Assembly (NCBI RefSeq): GCF_019425495.1
Contig: NZ_VFIV01000012.1
Location: forward strand, 1 to 32,424
Source of the DNA: Coxiella endosymbiont of Ornithodoros amblus
Lineage (GTDB): Bacteria > Pseudomonadota > Gammaproteobacteria > Coxiellales > Coxiellaceae
Direction: 5' to 3'
DNA length: 32,424 nucleotides
Position numbers and translations under genes: made by a program. The stretch's first letter is position 1. The number at the start of each line of letters is the position of its first letter. Under the pieces are notes generated by a model that was given only the letters and a program-made list of their open reading frames with translations, had not been told where the DNA came from and searched no databases. Shown here piece by piece: positions 1 to 9,249 of this stretch.

Positions 1-56
1 GTCATTCCCGTATGTAAGTTGCCACCGATCGGTGGCAACTTACATACGGGAATGAC
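1..56. repeat. Perfect 56-bp palindrome
   Basis: Bases 1-28 and 29-56 are exact reverse complements, with arms starting GTCATTCCCG and the centre at ACCGA/TCGGT. There is no unpaired loop, so it could form a 28-bp hairpin in RNA or a DNA cruciform. It lies 80 bp downstream of rpmJ, where rpsM normally follows. No T-run follows it on the minus strand within the window, so it does not look like a standard intrinsic terminator. The GTCATTCCCG ends resemble REP-type intergenic repeats. The element may extend to the left of base 1. Bases 57-136 hold nothing else I recognise. Confidence 0.9.
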
Positions 57-136
57 AGAACTGTAAATTAGACTTACTGGCGCCTAACCGGATTCATTAA
101 AACTGCATCCACCTTTAAGAAACCCAGTTTAAGTAC

Positions 137-259
137 TTATTTTCCACCTTTCTGGCGTTGCTTATGTCGAGCGTCACTACAAATGACACGCACAACTCCA
201 TTACGTCGAATTACTTTACAATTTCGACACATTCGTTTTACTGATGCTCTTACTTTCAT
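137..259 (-). CDS. rpmJ: 50S ribosomal protein L36
   Basis: This 40-residue protein begins [11 protein letters not shown] and ends RQKGGK. It is a small zinc-binding protein of the large subunit that helps fold 23S rRNA near the base of the stalk. The zinc ligands C11, C14, C27 and H32 (C-x2-C-x12-C-x4-H) are all present, so this is the zinc-containing form. The ATG is preceded by GGAG at good spacing. It follows secY by 12 bp, the usual position at the end of the spc cluster. It is short and easily missed by ORF callers, but length and motif leave little doubt. Confidence 0.97.
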
Positions 260-271
260 TCTCTTCTCCAC

Positions 272-1600
272 TTATCTAATAAGCCCAAACTTCGAGCCTT
301 TAAGGCCTGATTTTTTTATTAAGGACTCGTATTGATGGCTCATCAAATGAGCTTGCACTTGCGCCATGAAGTCCATAATAACCACGACGACAATCAACAA
401 CGAGGTTCCCCCAAAATAAAAAGGAACACTCCAGACCAAAATCAAAAACTGTGGCAACAATACCACCAATGCAAGGTAAATAGAACCAACTAAAGTTAGG
501 CGAGTCATCACTTTGTCAATATAATTGGCCGTTTGCTCACCGGGACGGATACCGGGAATAAAAGCGCCGGATTTTTTTAAATTATCCGCTGTTTCTTTGG
601 GGTTAAACACCAAAGCAGTATAAAAAAAGCTGAAAAATATCACGGCAATGGCAAAAACGACAATGTATGCTGGCTGACCGTATGAAAGCGCTAAAGAAAC
701 ATCGTTTAACCAGCCAAGTCCTTTAACAGAAGACATAAATTTAGCTACTGCACCGGGGAACAAAATGATGCTCTGAGCAAAGATAACGGGAATCACCCCA
801 GCCATATTTATTTTCAACGGTAAATGACTGCTTTGAGCGACATATAATTTCCTGCCTTGCTGACGCTTGGCATAATTAATCGTAATCCGTCGTTGGGCAC
901 GCTCAAAAAATACTACTACTAACGTCACCAACACAATAACGGCGGTTAAGAGTAGCAATATGAGTACCGACATTTGACCTTGTCGCACTTGGGTAAAGAC
1001 TTGGCCGATAGCTGCTGGAAATCGCGAGGCGATACTGGCAAAAATAATCAACGAAATACCATTACCGACGCCCTGCTCCGTCATCTGTTCGCCTAGCCAC
1101 ATTAAGAACATCGTCCCAGTCACCAAGGTGATGATGGCGGTGAAGTAAAATCCCAAATTAGGATTGATTACTGTCCCACTGCTGACTAACCATTTAGTCA
1201 TAAAAGCCGATTGCAATAAGGATAAAATGACTGTCCCATAACGGGTATATTGATTAATTTTTCGACGCCCTGCTTCACCTTCTTTCCGAATAGCTTGCAT
1301 TTTAGGCGAAATTTGACTGTACATTTGGACGATAATAGAAGAAGAAATATAAGGCATTACACCCAAAGCAAAAATTGTCATGCGACTTAAAGCGCCCCCT
1401 GAGAACATATTGAACATTCCCAAAAAACCAATTTCGTGCTGATGAAAAAGAGCAGCCAATCGAGAAGGATCAAGACCAGGCACAGGGATATAAACACCTA
1501 ATCGATACACAATAATGCCAATGAAGACAAATAATAAGCGACGTTTTAATTCGCTTAAACCGCCTTGCGACAACGATGTACCCAACTTTGTTATAGCCAT
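272..1600 (-). CDS. secY: Preprotein translocase subunit SecY
   Basis: SecY is the channel subunit of the SecYEG translocon in the inner membrane; it exports unfolded preproteins and inserts membrane proteins. The 442-residue product has the family pattern of ten hydrophobic segments, starting with [21 protein letters not shown] near residues 22-42. It carries the conserved GIGNGISL-like plug/TM5 region (seen as [11 protein letters not shown]) and the basic cytoplasmic loop near KRQQGRKLY. The start chosen is the ATG at 1600, beginning [10 protein letters not shown], 13 bp after rplO and preceded by GAAGG. An upstream ATG at 1642 would add 14 residues inside rplO and is unlikely. The partner SecE is encoded at 27463-27846. 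Confidence 0.97.
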   Translation of the reverse strand: MAITKLGTSLSQGGLSELKRRLLFVFIGIIVYRLGVYIPVPGLDPSRLAALFHQHEIGFLGMFNMFSGGALSRMTIFALGVMPYISSSIIVQMYSQISPKMQAIRKEGEAGRRKINQYTRYGTVILSLLQSAFMTKWLVSSGTVINPNLGFYFTAIITLVTGTMFLMWLGEQMTEQGVGNGISLIIFASIASRFPAAIGQVFTQVRQGQMSVLILLLLTAVIVLVTLVVVFFERAQRRITINYAKRQQGRKLYVAQSSHLPLKINMAGVIPVIFAQSIILFPGAVAKFMSSVKGLGWLNDVSLALSYGQPAYIVVFAIAVIFFSFFYTALVFNPKETADNLKKSGAFIPGIRPGEQTANYIDKVMTRLTLVGSIYLALVVLLPQFLILVWSVPFYFGGTSLLIVVVVIMDFMAQVQAHLMSHQYESLIKKSGLKGSKFGLIR

Positions 1601-1613
1601 TCGCCGCCTTCGT

Positions 1614-2045
1614 TCATTCGATCTTGCCACCGGCGGCTTCAACAGCAGTTTTTACGCCTTTCGTTACCAGAACCCCACGAATCGTCACCGGCTTCTCTAA
1701 TTTGCCGGCGGCAAATATTTTGACTCGTTTGATCTGACGGCTAACGATATTAGCTACTTTCAATGAAGCTAAATCCACTACATCGCCAGAAATTTTATTA
1801 AGCTCACCCAAACGCACTTCAGCCGATATGAGTCCTTTTCGTGAAGTGAAGCCAAACTTAGGCACTCGACGTTGTAAGGGCATTTGACCGCCTTCAAAGC
1901 CGATTTTGTGATAACCGCCTGAACGCGAATGTTGCCCCTTATGTCCGCGACCCGCGGTTTTTCCCTTGCCGCTACCTATTCCACGCCCCACCCGTACTTT
2001 CTGTTGCTTCGCTCCTTTGGCAGGTTTTAAATCGTTCAACTGCAT
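1614..2045 (-). CDS. rplO: 50S ribosomal protein L15
   Basis: L15 is a late-assembling large-subunit protein that threads a basic glycine-rich N-terminus through 23S rRNA. The 143-residue product starts [13 protein letters not shown] and has the family signature [20 protein letters not shown] at about residues 18-37. A globular domain follows, ending with the [12 protein letters not shown] motif. Length matches the usual 144 or so. It sits 2 bp after rpmD and just before secY, the standard spc order, and is probably translationally coupled to both. Confidence 0.97.
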   Translation of the reverse strand: MQLNDLKPAKGAKQQKVRVGRGIGSGKGKTAGRGHKGQHSRSGGYHKIGFEGGQMPLQRRVPKFGFTSRKGLISAEVRLGELNKISGDVVDLASLKVANIVSRQIKRVKIFAAGKLEKPVTIRGVLVTKGVKTAVEAAGGKIE

Positions 2046-2047
2046 TT

Positions 2048-2239
2048 CTATACTTCCTCGTCAATCATTAAGAGATAAGACACTTTGTCAATCATACCAC
2101 GGTTAGCCGGGATGTCTGTAACCTCGACGGTTTGATGAATTCGACGCAAACCGAGACCTTCTATACATTCACGGTGCCTCGGTTTTCGACCGTACTTGCT
2201 TTTTACCAGTGTGATACGTAATTTTTTTTCTTGTACCAT
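2048..2239 (-). CDS. rpmD: 50S ribosomal protein L30
   Basis: L30 is a small alpha/beta protein of the large subunit. The 63-residue product (start [19 protein letters not shown]) has the family signature of a beta strand, then S[19 protein letters not shown], then the [11 protein letters not shown] strand. It lies 3 bp after rpsE and 2 bp before rplO. Length is typical (about 58-60 plus a few residues). Confidence 0.96.
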   Translation of the reverse strand: MVQEKKLRITLVKSKYGRKPRHRECIEGLGLRRIHQTVEVTDIPANRGMIDKVSYLLMIDEEV

Positions 2240-2242
2240 GAG

Positions 2243-2749
2243 CTACTCCACGATTTCTTCAATGGCTTTACCGCGTTTAGCCGCAACGGATTCCGGGGTT
2301 TCCATTTGTTTCAATCCCTTAAAAGTCGCCCGAACTACGTTAATCGGATTGGATGAACCGATACACTTAGCCAAAACATTTTGTACGCCCATCACTTCAA
2401 AGATAGCCCGCATTGCATTACCGGCGATCACCCCAGTGCCCTCTGAGGCGGGTAGCATTAAGACTGTAGAAGACGCATGGGTCGCTTTAATCGCGTGATG
2501 CAAAGTTGCACCATACAAAGGCACAAAAATCATGTTACGACGTGCATTTCCGGTGGCTTTTTGAATGGCACTGGGCACCTCTCGAGCTTTACCCAATCCA
2601 AAACCCACTTTACCATCGCCGTCCCCTGCTACAACAATGGCAGAAAACCCAAACACGCGGCCCCCTCTCACAACCTTCGCTGTGCGCCGAATCGCAACCA
2701 GTTTTTCTTGGATGCCGTCAGTTGTCGTACCGATACCTGCTTCTTGCAT
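2243..2749 (-). CDS. rpsE: 30S ribosomal protein S5
   Basis: S5 helps maintain decoding accuracy and contacts S4 and S8 near the mRNA entry site. The 168-residue product has the N-terminal double-stranded-RNA-binding-like domain with [20 protein letters not shown] at about residues 30-49. The C-terminal domain carries [15 protein letters not shown] and [16 protein letters not shown]. Length agrees with the family (about 166). The ATG follows an AAGG-type ribosome site, and the gene lies between rplR and rpmD as usual. Confidence 0.97.
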   Translation of the reverse strand: MQEAGIGTTTDGIQEKLVAIRRTAKVVRGGRVFGFSAIVVAGDGDGKVGFGLGKAREVPSAIQKATGNARRNMIFVPLYGATLHHAIKATHASSTVLMLPASEGTGVIAGNAMRAIFEVMGVQNVLAKCIGSSNPINVVRATFKGLKQMETPESVAAKRGKAIEEIVE

Positions 2750-2761
2750 AAATACACCTTA

Positions 2762-3115
2762 CTAAAATTCAATTCCGCCTTCACGGACCGCTTCTGCTAA
2801 TGCCCGCACGCGACCATGATATTTATAACCACTGCGATCAAAAGCCACTTTGGTAACACCCGCTTTTTTGGCCCGTTGTGCAATCAACTTGCCAATCGTA
2901 GTCGCCGCGTGAATATTGCCGCCGTGTTTGATTTTGCTTCGCACTTCTTTTTCTAGTGTGGATGCACAGACCAATACTTGTGAGTCACGGGAAGAAATAA
3001 GCTGCGCACAAATATGATTGAGTGACCGATGAACGCAAAGACGCACCGCCCCCAATTCTTTGATTTTTGCTCGTGTTCGACGCGCGCGTCGAATTCGTTT
3101 TTCTTGTTTATTCAT
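2762..3115 (-). CDS. rplR: 50S ribosomal protein L18
   Basis: L18 binds 5S rRNA and, with L5, attaches it to the large subunit. The 117-residue product has a strongly basic N-terminus ([20 protein letters not shown]) followed by the core with [16 protein letters not shown]. It ends with the family signature [23 protein letters not shown]. Its start codon overlaps the rplF stop by one base, as TAATG, which suggests coupled translation. Confidence 0.97.
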   Translation of the reverse strand: MNKQEKRIRRARRTRAKIKELGAVRLCVHRSLNHICAQLISSRDSQVLVCASTLEKEVRSKIKHGGNIHAATTIGKLIAQRAKKAGVTKVAFDRSGYKYHGRVRALAEAVREGGIEF

Positions 3116-3651
3116 TATTTCTTCTTAGCCTCTTTAAGAATGACACGTTCGTTATCGTATCGAATACCTTTGCCTTTGTAAGGTTCCGGCGGTCTGATTT
3201 CCCGAATGTTAGCCGCTATTTGTGAAACTTGCTGTTTATCCGCACCTTTCACAATAATTTCTGTTTGACTTGGGGTTTCGACTGTAATGCCTTCGGGCAT
3301 TTCAATGTTTACGAGGTGCGATAACCCCACCATGAGGTTTAATTTTTTACCTTCCGCTTTCGCACGATAACCAACGCCCACCATGACTAATTTTCGTTGA
3401 AATCCTGTGTGAACTCCCTGAACCATGTTAGCTAATACCGCACGCGTGGTGCCAGCCAAGGCATTCGACCCTGGAGAATCGTTTACTGAGATCGTTTGAA
3501 GTTCCGTGTCCGTTTTTATCACTTTAACAGCGCGATGAATCACGCGCGTAAGCATTCCAAATTCGCCTTTAACAGTTATCTGTTGACCTGCGACACTCAC
3601 TTCAATGCCGGTTGGGATTTTAATTGGATTTTTAGCAACGCGACTTACCAT
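3115..3651 (-). CDS. rplF: 50S ribosomal protein L6
   Basis: L6 consists of two related domains and binds near the sarcin-ricin loop and stalk base, where elongation factors dock. The 178-residue product starts [18 protein letters not shown] and ends with the signature [17 protein letters not shown], followed by a basic tail. Length matches the family (177). The gene is 43 bp after rpsH, a slightly loose junction, and overlaps rplR by one base. Confidence 0.97.
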   Translation of the reverse strand: MVSRVAKNPIKIPTGIEVSVAGQQITVKGEFGMLTRVIHRAVKVIKTDTELQTISVNDSPGSNALAGTTRAVLANMVQGVHTGFQRKLVMVGVGYRAKAEGKKLNLMVGLSHLVNIEMPEGITVETPSQTEIIVKGADKQQVSQIAANIREIRPPEPYKGKGIRYDNERVILKEAKKK

Positions 3652-3694
3652 AGTTTCTTTCCTCCCAGCCGTAGCTTTTTCAACTTATTAACTT

Positions 3695-4087
3695 TTAACT
3701 GACATAACACAAAACCTCGCCTCCCTCACCTAGGCGCCGCGCCTGACGATCAGACATCACTCCTTTCGAAGTTGAAATAATGGCAATACCTAAGCCATTT
3801 TTCACCTTTGGTAATTCATCTTTGCTTTTGTAAACCTGTAATGCTGGGCTACTTACCCGCCGAATTTCTGAAATAACAGATCCTCCTTCATGATATTTCA
3901 AATTGATCACTAGCAGAGGCTTGGTCGAATCGCCTTCTTCACGATAATCGGCAATATAACCCTCCTCTTTTAGAACATTAGTAATGCTCATTTTTAATTT
4001 TGACCGAGGCATTACGACTTCTTTTTTTCTAACAGCCTGCGCATTGCGAATGCGCGTCAACATATCTGAAATAGGATCTTGCATCAT
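3695..4087 (-). CDS. rpsH: 30S ribosomal protein S8
   Basis: S8 is a primary 16S rRNA binder and, in E. coli, the repressor of spc operon translation. The chosen ATG at 4087 gives 130 residues starting [17 protein letters not shown], the same length as E. coli S8. A TTG at 4096 in the same frame would overlap rpsN and is rejected; the second ATG at 4084 is also possible. The C-terminal signature [20 protein letters not shown] is present. Whether this S8 represses its own operon cannot be judged here, because the spacer before rplE is unlike the E. coli one. Confidence 0.96.
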   Translation of the reverse strand: MMQDPISDMLTRIRNAQAVRKKEVVMPRSKLKMSITNVLKEEGYIADYREEGDSTKPLLVINLKYHEGGSVISEIRRVSSPALQVYKSKDELPKVKNGLGIAIISTSKGVMSDRQARRLGEGGEVLCYVS

Positions 4088-4089
4088 AG

Positions 4090-4389
4090 TTACCAACTCG
4101 CCTTTTTCAAACCAGGTACATCAGCCCGCATCGCTGCTTCACGCAGATGGATACGACATAAGCCAAACTTCTTAAAGCTGCCGCAGGGCCGGCCACAAAG
4201 GCGGCAACGATCCCTTATACGAACAGGGCTTTCGTCACGCGGCTTTTTTTGTAATTTTAACAACGCCTGTTCTTGTTCTTCCGGCGTCCCCTTTTTTATA
4301 ATTTTCTTTAATTCCAGTCGTTTCTTACGCGCGGATTGGGATTTCCGAACACGCTTTTTATTTCGCTCAATGACACTTAATTTCGCCAT
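4090..4389 (-). CDS. rpsN: 30S ribosomal protein S14, long form with zinc motif
   Basis: S14 sits in the 30S head near S3 and S10. The 99-residue product starts [18 protein letters not shown] and ends VPGLKKASW, typical of the long form. C62, C65, C78 and H81 form C-x2-C-x12-C-x2-H, with an extra cysteine at 69. Long-form S14 usually lacks these ligands (E. coli has RCRQTGRP and GLSRIK there), while short S14 has four cysteines. A zinc site is therefore plausible in this long protein, which is unusual. The gene lies between rplE and rpsH at spacings of a few bases. Confidence 0.96.
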   Translation of the reverse strand: MAKLSVIERNKKRVRKSQSARKKRLELKKIIKKGTPEEQEQALLKLQKKPRDESPVRIRDRCRLCGRPCGSFKKFGLCRIHLREAAMRADVPGLKKASW

Positions 4390-4393
4390 TAGA

Positions 4394-4942
4394 TCACCTG
4401 CTTTCGTTTTTTAATGGAAATCCAAAGGCTTTTAGTAATGCTTGGCCTTCTTCATCCGTTCGCGCTGTCGTCGTAATGGTGATATCCATCCCGCGGATAG
4501 CGTCGACTTTATCGTATTGAATTTCTGGAAAAACTATTTGCTCACGAATTCCCAAACTATAATTACCTCGACGGTCAAATGACTTTGGACTTAATCCCCG
4601 AAAATCTCGAATACGAGGCATTGCAATGGAAATCAGACGTTTTAAAAATTCATACATCCGGTCACGGCGCAAGGTTACTTTACAGCCGATCGGCCAGCCT
4701 GCACGAATTTTAAAGCCAGCTTCTGATTTTCTCGCATAAGTAATGAGGGGTTTTTGCCCCGAAATTTTCATCATCTCATCCATAGCGTGTTCAATTACCT
4801 TTTTATCAGCGACAACCTCACCTAATCCCATATTTAGGGTGATTTTCTCAAGACGAGGCACAGCCATTACCGACTTAAATCCAAACTGCTTTTGCAAAGC
4901 CGGTGTAATTGTCTTTTTATAAAATTCTTGTAATTCCACCAT
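4394..4942 (-). CDS. rplE: 50S ribosomal protein L5
   Basis: L5 binds 5S rRNA and contacts P-site tRNA and S13 across the subunit interface. The 182-residue product starts [20 protein letters not shown] and has the family signature [15 protein letters not shown] at about residues 28-42. It also has [19 protein letters not shown] and the C-terminal [15 protein letters not shown]. Length is typical (179). The ATG is preceded by GGAG about 12 nt upstream. An unusually long 240-bp spacer separates it from rplX. Confidence 0.97.
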   Translation of the reverse strand: MVELQEFYKKTITPALQKQFGFKSVMAVPRLEKITLNMGLGEVVADKKVIEHAMDEMMKISGQKPLITYARKSEAGFKIRAGWPIGCKVTLRRDRMYEFLKRLISIAMPRIRDFRGLSPKSFDRRGNYSLGIREQIVFPEIQYDKVDAIRGMDITITTTARTDEEGQALLKAFGFPLKNESR

Positions 4943-5071
4943 GATCTATCTACTTCTCCACAAAAATAGTTTCCCTTGCACTGAGAAAATTTTATACAAA
5001 TCTTCAGTGCTACCATTCCTCTGTTCTCTATCATTACACACAAGTCACAGCCTCTTTCAATTTTAGGGCTT

Positions 5072-5100
5072 CTTCATTCCCGCGCAGACGGGAGAATGAG
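5072..5100. repeat. REP-like inverted repeat in the rplX-rplE spacer
   Basis: The 240-bp gap between rplX and rplE contains an imperfect inverted repeat, with arms CATTCCCG and CGGGAGAATG around CGCAGA. It resembles the common CATTCCCGC..GCGGGAATG intergenic repeats. No T-run follows it on the minus strand, so it is not clearly a terminator. The rest of the 4943-5182 gap shows no ORF or RNA gene that I can recognise. Such a break inside the spc cluster is unusual, because rplX and rplE are normally nearly contiguous. Confidence 0.7.
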
Positions 5101-5182
5101 GGGTTTAAGTTTTTAGTTTTTACTACTTGTGGTAATGATAAGCCCGGCCCCTGTTCACTTCCTGCTGGCGGAGAGACTTAAA

Positions 5183-5506
5183 TTATACATCAATCACCTC
5201 ACCATTTGACTTAAAAATGCGAACTTTTGACCCGTCTTCCAGCGTTTTAATTCCCACTCGATCCGCTTTTTTAGACGCTGGATTATAGATGGCTACGTTG
5301 GAAACGTGAATACTTAATTCACGCTCCAGTATTCCTCCTTGCTCATTTTTATTCGGGTTCGGTTTTACATGCTTATTAACGAGGTTAATACCCTCAATCA
5401 AAAGCCGGCGGTTTGGCAAGACTTTAAGAACTTTACCTTGCCGCCCTTTATCTCTTCCCGTAATCAGGATAATAGTGTCGTCTTTTTTAATCTTTTTTAT
5501 CGCCAT
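5183..5506 (-). CDS. rplX: 50S ribosomal protein L24
   Basis: L24 is one of two initiators of 50S assembly and binds the 5' end of 23S rRNA. The 107-residue product starts [20 protein letters not shown] and carries the KOW motif ([20 protein letters not shown]) at about residues 17-36, then the [10 protein letters not shown] segment. Length is typical (104). It follows rplN by 11 bp. Confidence 0.97.
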   Translation of the reverse strand: MAIKKIKKDDTIILITGRDKGRQGKVLKVLPNRRLLIEGINLVNKHVKPNPNKNEQGGILERELSIHVSNVAIYNPASKKADRVGIKTLEDGSKVRIFKSNGEVIDV

Positions 5507-5517
5507 CGACTTTCCAC

Positions 5518-5886
5518 CTATAAAACTTCTAAGGCCAACGAAATAATTTTCATAAATTTATCGGTACGTAACTCGCGAACCACCGGCCCAAAAACACGCG
5601 TTCCCACTAATTGTAACTGATTATTCAATAACACCACCGCATTGTTATCAAAACGAATTAAAGAGCCGTCATTACGGCGCACACCTTTACGGGTACGCAC
5701 AACGACTGCATGCATCACATCGCCTTTTTTCACTTTTCCACGTGGAATGGCTTCTTTAATACTCACCTTAATGACGTCACCAATATTCGCATAACGACGC
5801 TTAGATCCTCCTAAGACTTTGATACACATTACGCGCCGGGCTCCACTGTTGTCTGCTACGCCAACAATTGACTGTGTCTGGATCAT
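5518..5886 (-). CDS. rplN: 50S ribosomal protein L14
   Basis: L14 lies at the subunit interface and forms intersubunit bridges with 16S rRNA. The chosen ATG at 5886 gives 122 residues starting [18 protein letters not shown], the universal length and N-terminus. An upstream in-frame extension to 5991 would run through rpsQ and is rejected. The signature [20 protein letters not shown] is at about residues 75-94, and the C-terminus is [11 protein letters not shown]. It is the first gene of the spc cluster, 10 bp after rpsQ. Confidence 0.98.
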   Translation of the reverse strand: MIQTQSIVGVADNSGARRVMCIKVLGGSKRRYANIGDVIKVSIKEAIPRGKVKKGDVMHAVVVRTRKGVRRNDGSLIRFDNNAVVLLNNQLQLVGTRVFGPVVRELRTDKFMKIISLALEVL

Positions 5887-5896
5887 TGTTGGTTCC

Positions 5897-6166
5897 TCAC
5901 TCCACCTTTTCGGCTCTTTCATTAATTTTGACCAATGTCCAACTTTTAGTTTTTGAAATAGGTCTACATTCCCGGATCGTAACGATATCACCTATTTGAC
6001 ACTCATTGCCTTTATCGTGTGCATGAACTTTGGTCGAACGCTTAATAAATTTTCCATATTTTTGGTGTTTAACGCGACGGTCAACCCTGACAACAACAGT
6101 ATCATTCATTTTGTTACTCACCACCATCCCCATTAAGGAACGCACCATTTTTTCATTCTTATTCAT
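5897..6166 (-). CDS. rpsQ: 30S ribosomal protein S17
   Basis: S17 is a primary 16S rRNA-binding OB-fold protein. The ATG at 6166 gives 89 residues starting [13 protein letters not shown]. It is preceded by GAAGGA at 8-nt spacing and overlaps the rpmC stop by 8 bases, which suggests coupling. The signatures [20 protein letters not shown] and [18 protein letters not shown] are clear. An upstream ATG at 6184 would add six residues; a later one at 6148 is closer to the E. coli N-terminus but has a weaker ribosome site. Confidence 0.96.
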   Translation of the reverse strand: MNKNEKMVRSLMGMVVSNKMNDTVVVRVDRRVKHQKYGKFIKRSTKVHAHDKGNECQIGDIVTIRECRPISKTKSWTLVKINERAEKVE

Positions 6167-6356
6167 TATTACATTCCTTCTCACCTAAAAGGGTTTTTAC
6201 CCGAGCAATGTCCCGACGAACTCGTTTGAATAAGTGAGGTCGCGGCGCTTCACCCCCACCTTTTTGCATGCGAAGGTTAAACTGCTCTTTTAACAACTCA
6301 AACAACTCTTTTTTAAGTTCTACTTTGGTTTTATTACGAAAGTCATTAACGTTCAT
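6159..6356 (-). CDS. rpmC: 50S ribosomal protein L29
   Basis: L29 is a small helical hairpin at the polypeptide exit, near L23, where trigger factor and SRP dock. The 65-residue product has an N-terminal helix ([20 protein letters not shown]) and the motif [17 protein letters not shown] second helix, [14 protein letters not shown], follows. It starts immediately after the rplP stop and overlaps rpsQ by 8 bp. Confidence 0.96.
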   Translation of the reverse strand: MNVNDFRNKTKVELKKELFELLKEQFNLRMQKGGGEAPRPHLFKRVRRDIARVKTLLGEKECNNE

Positions 6357-6773
6357 CTACATCACCGTTCGTTTAACAAATAGGCATTTCAGTGGTAATT
6401 TCGCTGCCGCTCGCCTGAATGCTTCTCGCGCTAACGCTTCGTCAATCCCTTCAATTTCAAAAATCATTCGCCCAGGCTGTACAAGAGCGACCCAATATTC
6501 GACGCTTCCCTTACCTTTACCTTGCCGTACTTCGAGCGGTTTTTTGGTAATGGGTTTGTCCGGGAAAATACGAACCGTGATCTTCCCGCCGCGTTTAATA
6601 TGACGCGCAATGGTACGCCGCGCAGCTTCCAATTGGCGAGCCGTTATCCGAACGCATCCGGTTGCTTTGAGGCCAAATTCACCGAAACTGAGTCGATTAC
6701 CACGGATAGCAACTCCTCGATTTCTGCCTTTAAAATCTTTGCGATATTTTCTATTGCTTGGTTGCAGCAGCAT
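6357..6773 (-). CDS. rplP: 50S ribosomal protein L16
   Basis: L16 sits near the A-site tRNA elbow and helps organise the peptidyl transferase region. The 138-residue product starts [20 protein letters not shown] and has the core signature [20 protein letters not shown], then [16 protein letters not shown]. The arginine in [10 protein letters not shown] is the one hydroxylated in E. coli L16. Length matches the family (136). It is placed between rpsC and rpmC as usual. Confidence 0.97.
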   Translation of the reverse strand: MLLQPSNRKYRKDFKGRNRGVAIRGNRLSFGEFGLKATGCVRITARQLEAARRTIARHIKRGGKITVRIFPDKPITKKPLEVRQGKGKGSVEYWVALVQPGRMIFEIEGIDEALAREAFRRAAAKLPLKCLFVKRTVM

Positions 6774-6784
6774 TTATCCGTCCT

Positions 6785-7468
6785 CTACTTCACTTCTTCT
6801 TCAGTCTCTTGTGGAGTGGCTTCTTCAGGCTGTGATTTTGGTGCGCGCACCTGGCCTTTAAAAATCCATACCTTCACACCAATAATACCGTAGGTCGTTT
6901 TAGCACTCGCCGTGGCGTAATCGATGTCGGCACGGAATGTGTGCAAAGGCACCCGTCCTTCACGGTACCATTCGGTTCGCGCAATTTCAGCGCCGCCAAG
7001 TCGACCATTTACACTAATCTTGACGCCTAATGCACCCTGCCGAAGCGTATTTTGTACAGCACGCTTCATTGCACGGCGGAACATGACCCGACGTTCTAAT
7101 TGTTGGGCTATGTTTTCAGCGACTAATTTAGCATCTAATTCTGGCTTTCCGACTTCTTCGATGGTGATGTGCACAGGCACTTTCATCACTTTATAAATCT
7201 CGTCCCGCAAAACTTCAATCTCGCCACCTTTTTTTCCAATGATGACACCAGGACGAGCAGAATGAATGATAATTTTTGCATTCCGCGCCGGGCGCTCAAT
7301 CTGAATACGGCTTATCGCCGCTCCTTTTAATCGTTTTTGCAGCAATTGACGTACATTGAGATCTTCGTTTAAACGATCAGCAAAATCTTTTTTATCGGCG
7401 TACCAATTGGATGTCCAATCTCTAGTGATACCAATACGCATGCCTACTGGATTGACCTTTTGACCCAT
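6785..7468 (-). CDS. rpsC: 30S ribosomal protein S3
   Basis: S3 lines the mRNA entry channel and contributes to helicase activity. The 227-residue product starts [20 protein letters not shown]. It has a KH domain with [18 protein letters not shown] at about residues 74-91, then the C-terminal domain with [20 protein letters not shown] and [13 protein letters not shown]. An acidic tail ends [13 protein letters not shown]. It overlaps the rplV stop by one base (TAATG). Confidence 0.98.
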   Translation of the reverse strand: MGQKVNPVGMRIGITRDWTSNWYADKKDFADRLNEDLNVRQLLQKRLKGAAISRIQIERPARNAKIIIHSARPGVIIGKKGGEIEVLRDEIYKVMKVPVHITIEEVGKPELDAKLVAENIAQQLERRVMFRRAMKRAVQNTLRQGALGVKISVNGRLGGAEIARTEWYREGRVPLHTFRADIDYATASAKTTYGIIGVKVWIFKGQVRAPKSQPEEATPQETEEEVK

Positions 7469-7815
7469 TAGTCATTCTCCACTTGCGAATCTGACACCTT
7501 CACCGTGATGTGGCAGGTGCGTTTTAAAATTTGGTTTGCACGACCTCGAGCCCGCGCATGAAATCGTCGCGCTGAGGGCCCCTCATCCACCATTACGGTC
7601 GATACTTTTAATTCATCAATATCAGCGCCCTTGTTATGCTCTGCATTTGCGATGGCCGAATCCAATACTTTTTTTATCAAAGCAGCCGCTTTTTTATTAC
7701 TAAAGCGCAACAAATTAACAGCGTGTTCCGCTCCCAGTCCTCGAACTTGGTCGGCCACCAATCTTGCTTTTTGCGCTGATATTCGCGCGTATTTTAACTT
7801 TGCCGCCACTTCCAT
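7468..7815 (-). CDS. rplV: 50S ribosomal protein L22
   Basis: L22 extends a long beta hairpin into the nascent-peptide tunnel, near where macrolides bind. The 115-residue product starts [20 protein letters not shown]. It has the central [15 protein letters not shown] segment and the C-terminal hairpin with [20 protein letters not shown]. Length is near the family norm (110). Both ends overlap neighbours by one base, indicating tight coupling. Confidence 0.97.
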   Translation of the reverse strand: MEVAAKLKYARISAQKARLVADQVRGLGAEHAVNLLRFSNKKAAALIKKVLDSAIANAEHNKGADIDELKVSTVMVDEGPSARRFHARARGRANQILKRTCHITVKVSDSQVEND

Positions 7816-8102
7816 TATTTTTCACTCTCTTTCTTCGCCTTCCGATCCCCTGAATGGGCACGAAATGTACGGGTTATCGCAAACTCACCCAATTTGTGAC
7901 CTACCATATTCTCTGAAATATAAAGCGGCACGTGTTGGCGACCGTTATGGATCGCGATAGTTAAGCCGACCATCTCAGGAACCACCATCGAACGCCGCGA
8001 CCAGGTTTTAATAGGGCGTTTGCTGCCTTCTTTTTGGGCCTGGTCCACTTTTTTCATTAAATGATAATCCACGAAGGGGCCTTTATTTATCGATCTTGGC
8101 AC
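7815..8102 (-). CDS. rpsS: 30S ribosomal protein S19
   Basis: S19 forms a complex with S13 in the 30S head and contacts the A-site finger of 23S rRNA. The 95-residue product begins with a GTG codon ([18 protein letters not shown]), preceded by GAGG at 8-nt spacing. Signatures are [20 protein letters not shown] and [19 protein letters not shown]. Length is typical (92). The non-ATG start stands out because most of its neighbours use ATG. Confidence 0.97.
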   Translation of the reverse strand: MPRSINKGPFVDYHLMKKVDQAQKEGSKRPIKTWSRRSMVVPEMVGLTIAIHNGRQHVPLYISENMVGHKLGEFAITRTFRAHSGDRKAKKESEK

Positions 8103-8114
8103 GTTCTATACCTC

Positions 8115-8942
8115 TTACTTCTTGCGTCGATCACGAATGATCATGTTACTCGTGCGTTTATTGCGACGCGTTTTATAACCTTTAGTCGGCTTCCCGGTTC
8201 GTGAAACGGGGTGACGGCCACCCGACGTTTTACCCTCACCGCCACCGTGAGGATGATCTACCGGATTCATGGCCACTCCTCGAACGGTGGGACGCCGTCC
8301 TCGCCAACGTTTTGCGCCAGCTTTACCGAGCGAACGCAAATTATGTTCCGAGTTTGAGACTTCACCAATACAAGCGCGGCAAGCCACTAATATTCTACGG
8401 GTTTCACCAGAACGCATGCGGATGATAGCATAAATTCCTTCTTTGGCAGCTAATTGAGCTGAAGCGCCTGCACTTCGAACTAACTGCGCGCCCTTGCCCG
8501 GCTTTAATTCGACGTTATGGATAGTGGCCCCCAAGGGGACATTTTGCAAAGGCAAACAATTTCCTGGTCGGATAGGCGCTTCTCTGCCTGAGACTACTTT
8601 CGAACCTTTGTGCACACCTTTTGGGGCGATAATATAGCGCCTCTCTCCGTCGGGGTATAAAACAAGGGCAATATGCGCACTTCGGTTGGGGTCGTATTCC
8701 AAGCGTTCAACTTCCCCCTCAATATCCTCTTTATCGCGCTTAAAGTCAATAATACGGTAATTTCGTTTATGACCGCCGCCACGCCGCCTTACGGTAATTC
8801 GCCCCTGACTATTGCGGCTATTAATACGATTTTTACTTTCAACTAAGGGGGCGTAGGGATCGCCTTTATGCAATTCCGGATGCACCACCTTGACAACAAA
8901 TCGCCGCCCCGGGGACGTTGGTTTTGTTTTTACTAAAGCCAT
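8115..8942 (-). CDS. rplB: 50S ribosomal protein L2
   Basis: L2 is required for subunit association and for peptidyl transferase centre structure. The 275-residue product starts [20 protein letters not shown]. It has the RNA-binding core with [10 protein letters not shown]-type sequence ([20 protein letters not shown]). The C-terminal signature [20 protein letters not shown] includes the conserved histidine equivalent to E. coli H229. Length agrees with the family (273-277). Confidence 0.98.
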   Translation of the reverse strand: MALVKTKPTSPGRRFVVKVVHPELHKGDPYAPLVESKNRINSRNSQGRITVRRRGGGHKRNYRIIDFKRDKEDIEGEVERLEYDPNRSAHIALVLYPDGERRYIIAPKGVHKGSKVVSGREAPIRPGNCLPLQNVPLGATIHNVELKPGKGAQLVRSAGASAQLAAKEGIYAIIRMRSGETRRILVACRACIGEVSNSEHNLRSLGKAGAKRWRGRRPTVRGVAMNPVDHPHGGGEGKTSGGRHPVSRTGKPTKGYKTRRNKRTSNMIIRDRRKK

Positions 8943-8961
8943 TATCTCTTTACTCCAACTC

Positions 8962-9249
8962 TCATTCGCCAGCTGCTATATCGATTTCACTGCCGGAAGC
9001 TAACATAACGTATGCTTTCTTCCAGTTTTTACGGCATCCACGCACTTGCCGAAATCGTGTTGTTTTACCTTTAACATTGCAAGTACGCACGGATTTTACG
9101 GTAACGTTAAATTGTTTCTCAACCGCCCGTTTAATTTCTGGTTTTTCGGCATCAGGCATTACTTCAAATACACATTGACTTATTGTTAATGCGCCTTTTT
9201 CAGAAATATGTGGAGCAAGAAGGATTTTAAACAACCTTTCTTCGTTCAT
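8962..9249 (-). CDS. rplW: 50S ribosomal protein L23
   Basis: L23 is the main docking site for trigger factor and SRP at the tunnel exit. The 95-residue product starts [20 protein letters not shown] and has the signature [20 protein letters not shown], then [18 protein letters not shown]. Length is as expected (about 100). It overlaps rplD by 4 bases (ATGA). Confidence 0.97.
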   Translation of the reverse strand: MNEERLFKILLAPHISEKGALTISQCVFEVMPDAEKPEIKRAVEKQFNVTVKSVRTCNVKGKTTRFRQVRGCRKNWKKAYVMLASGSEIDIAAGE

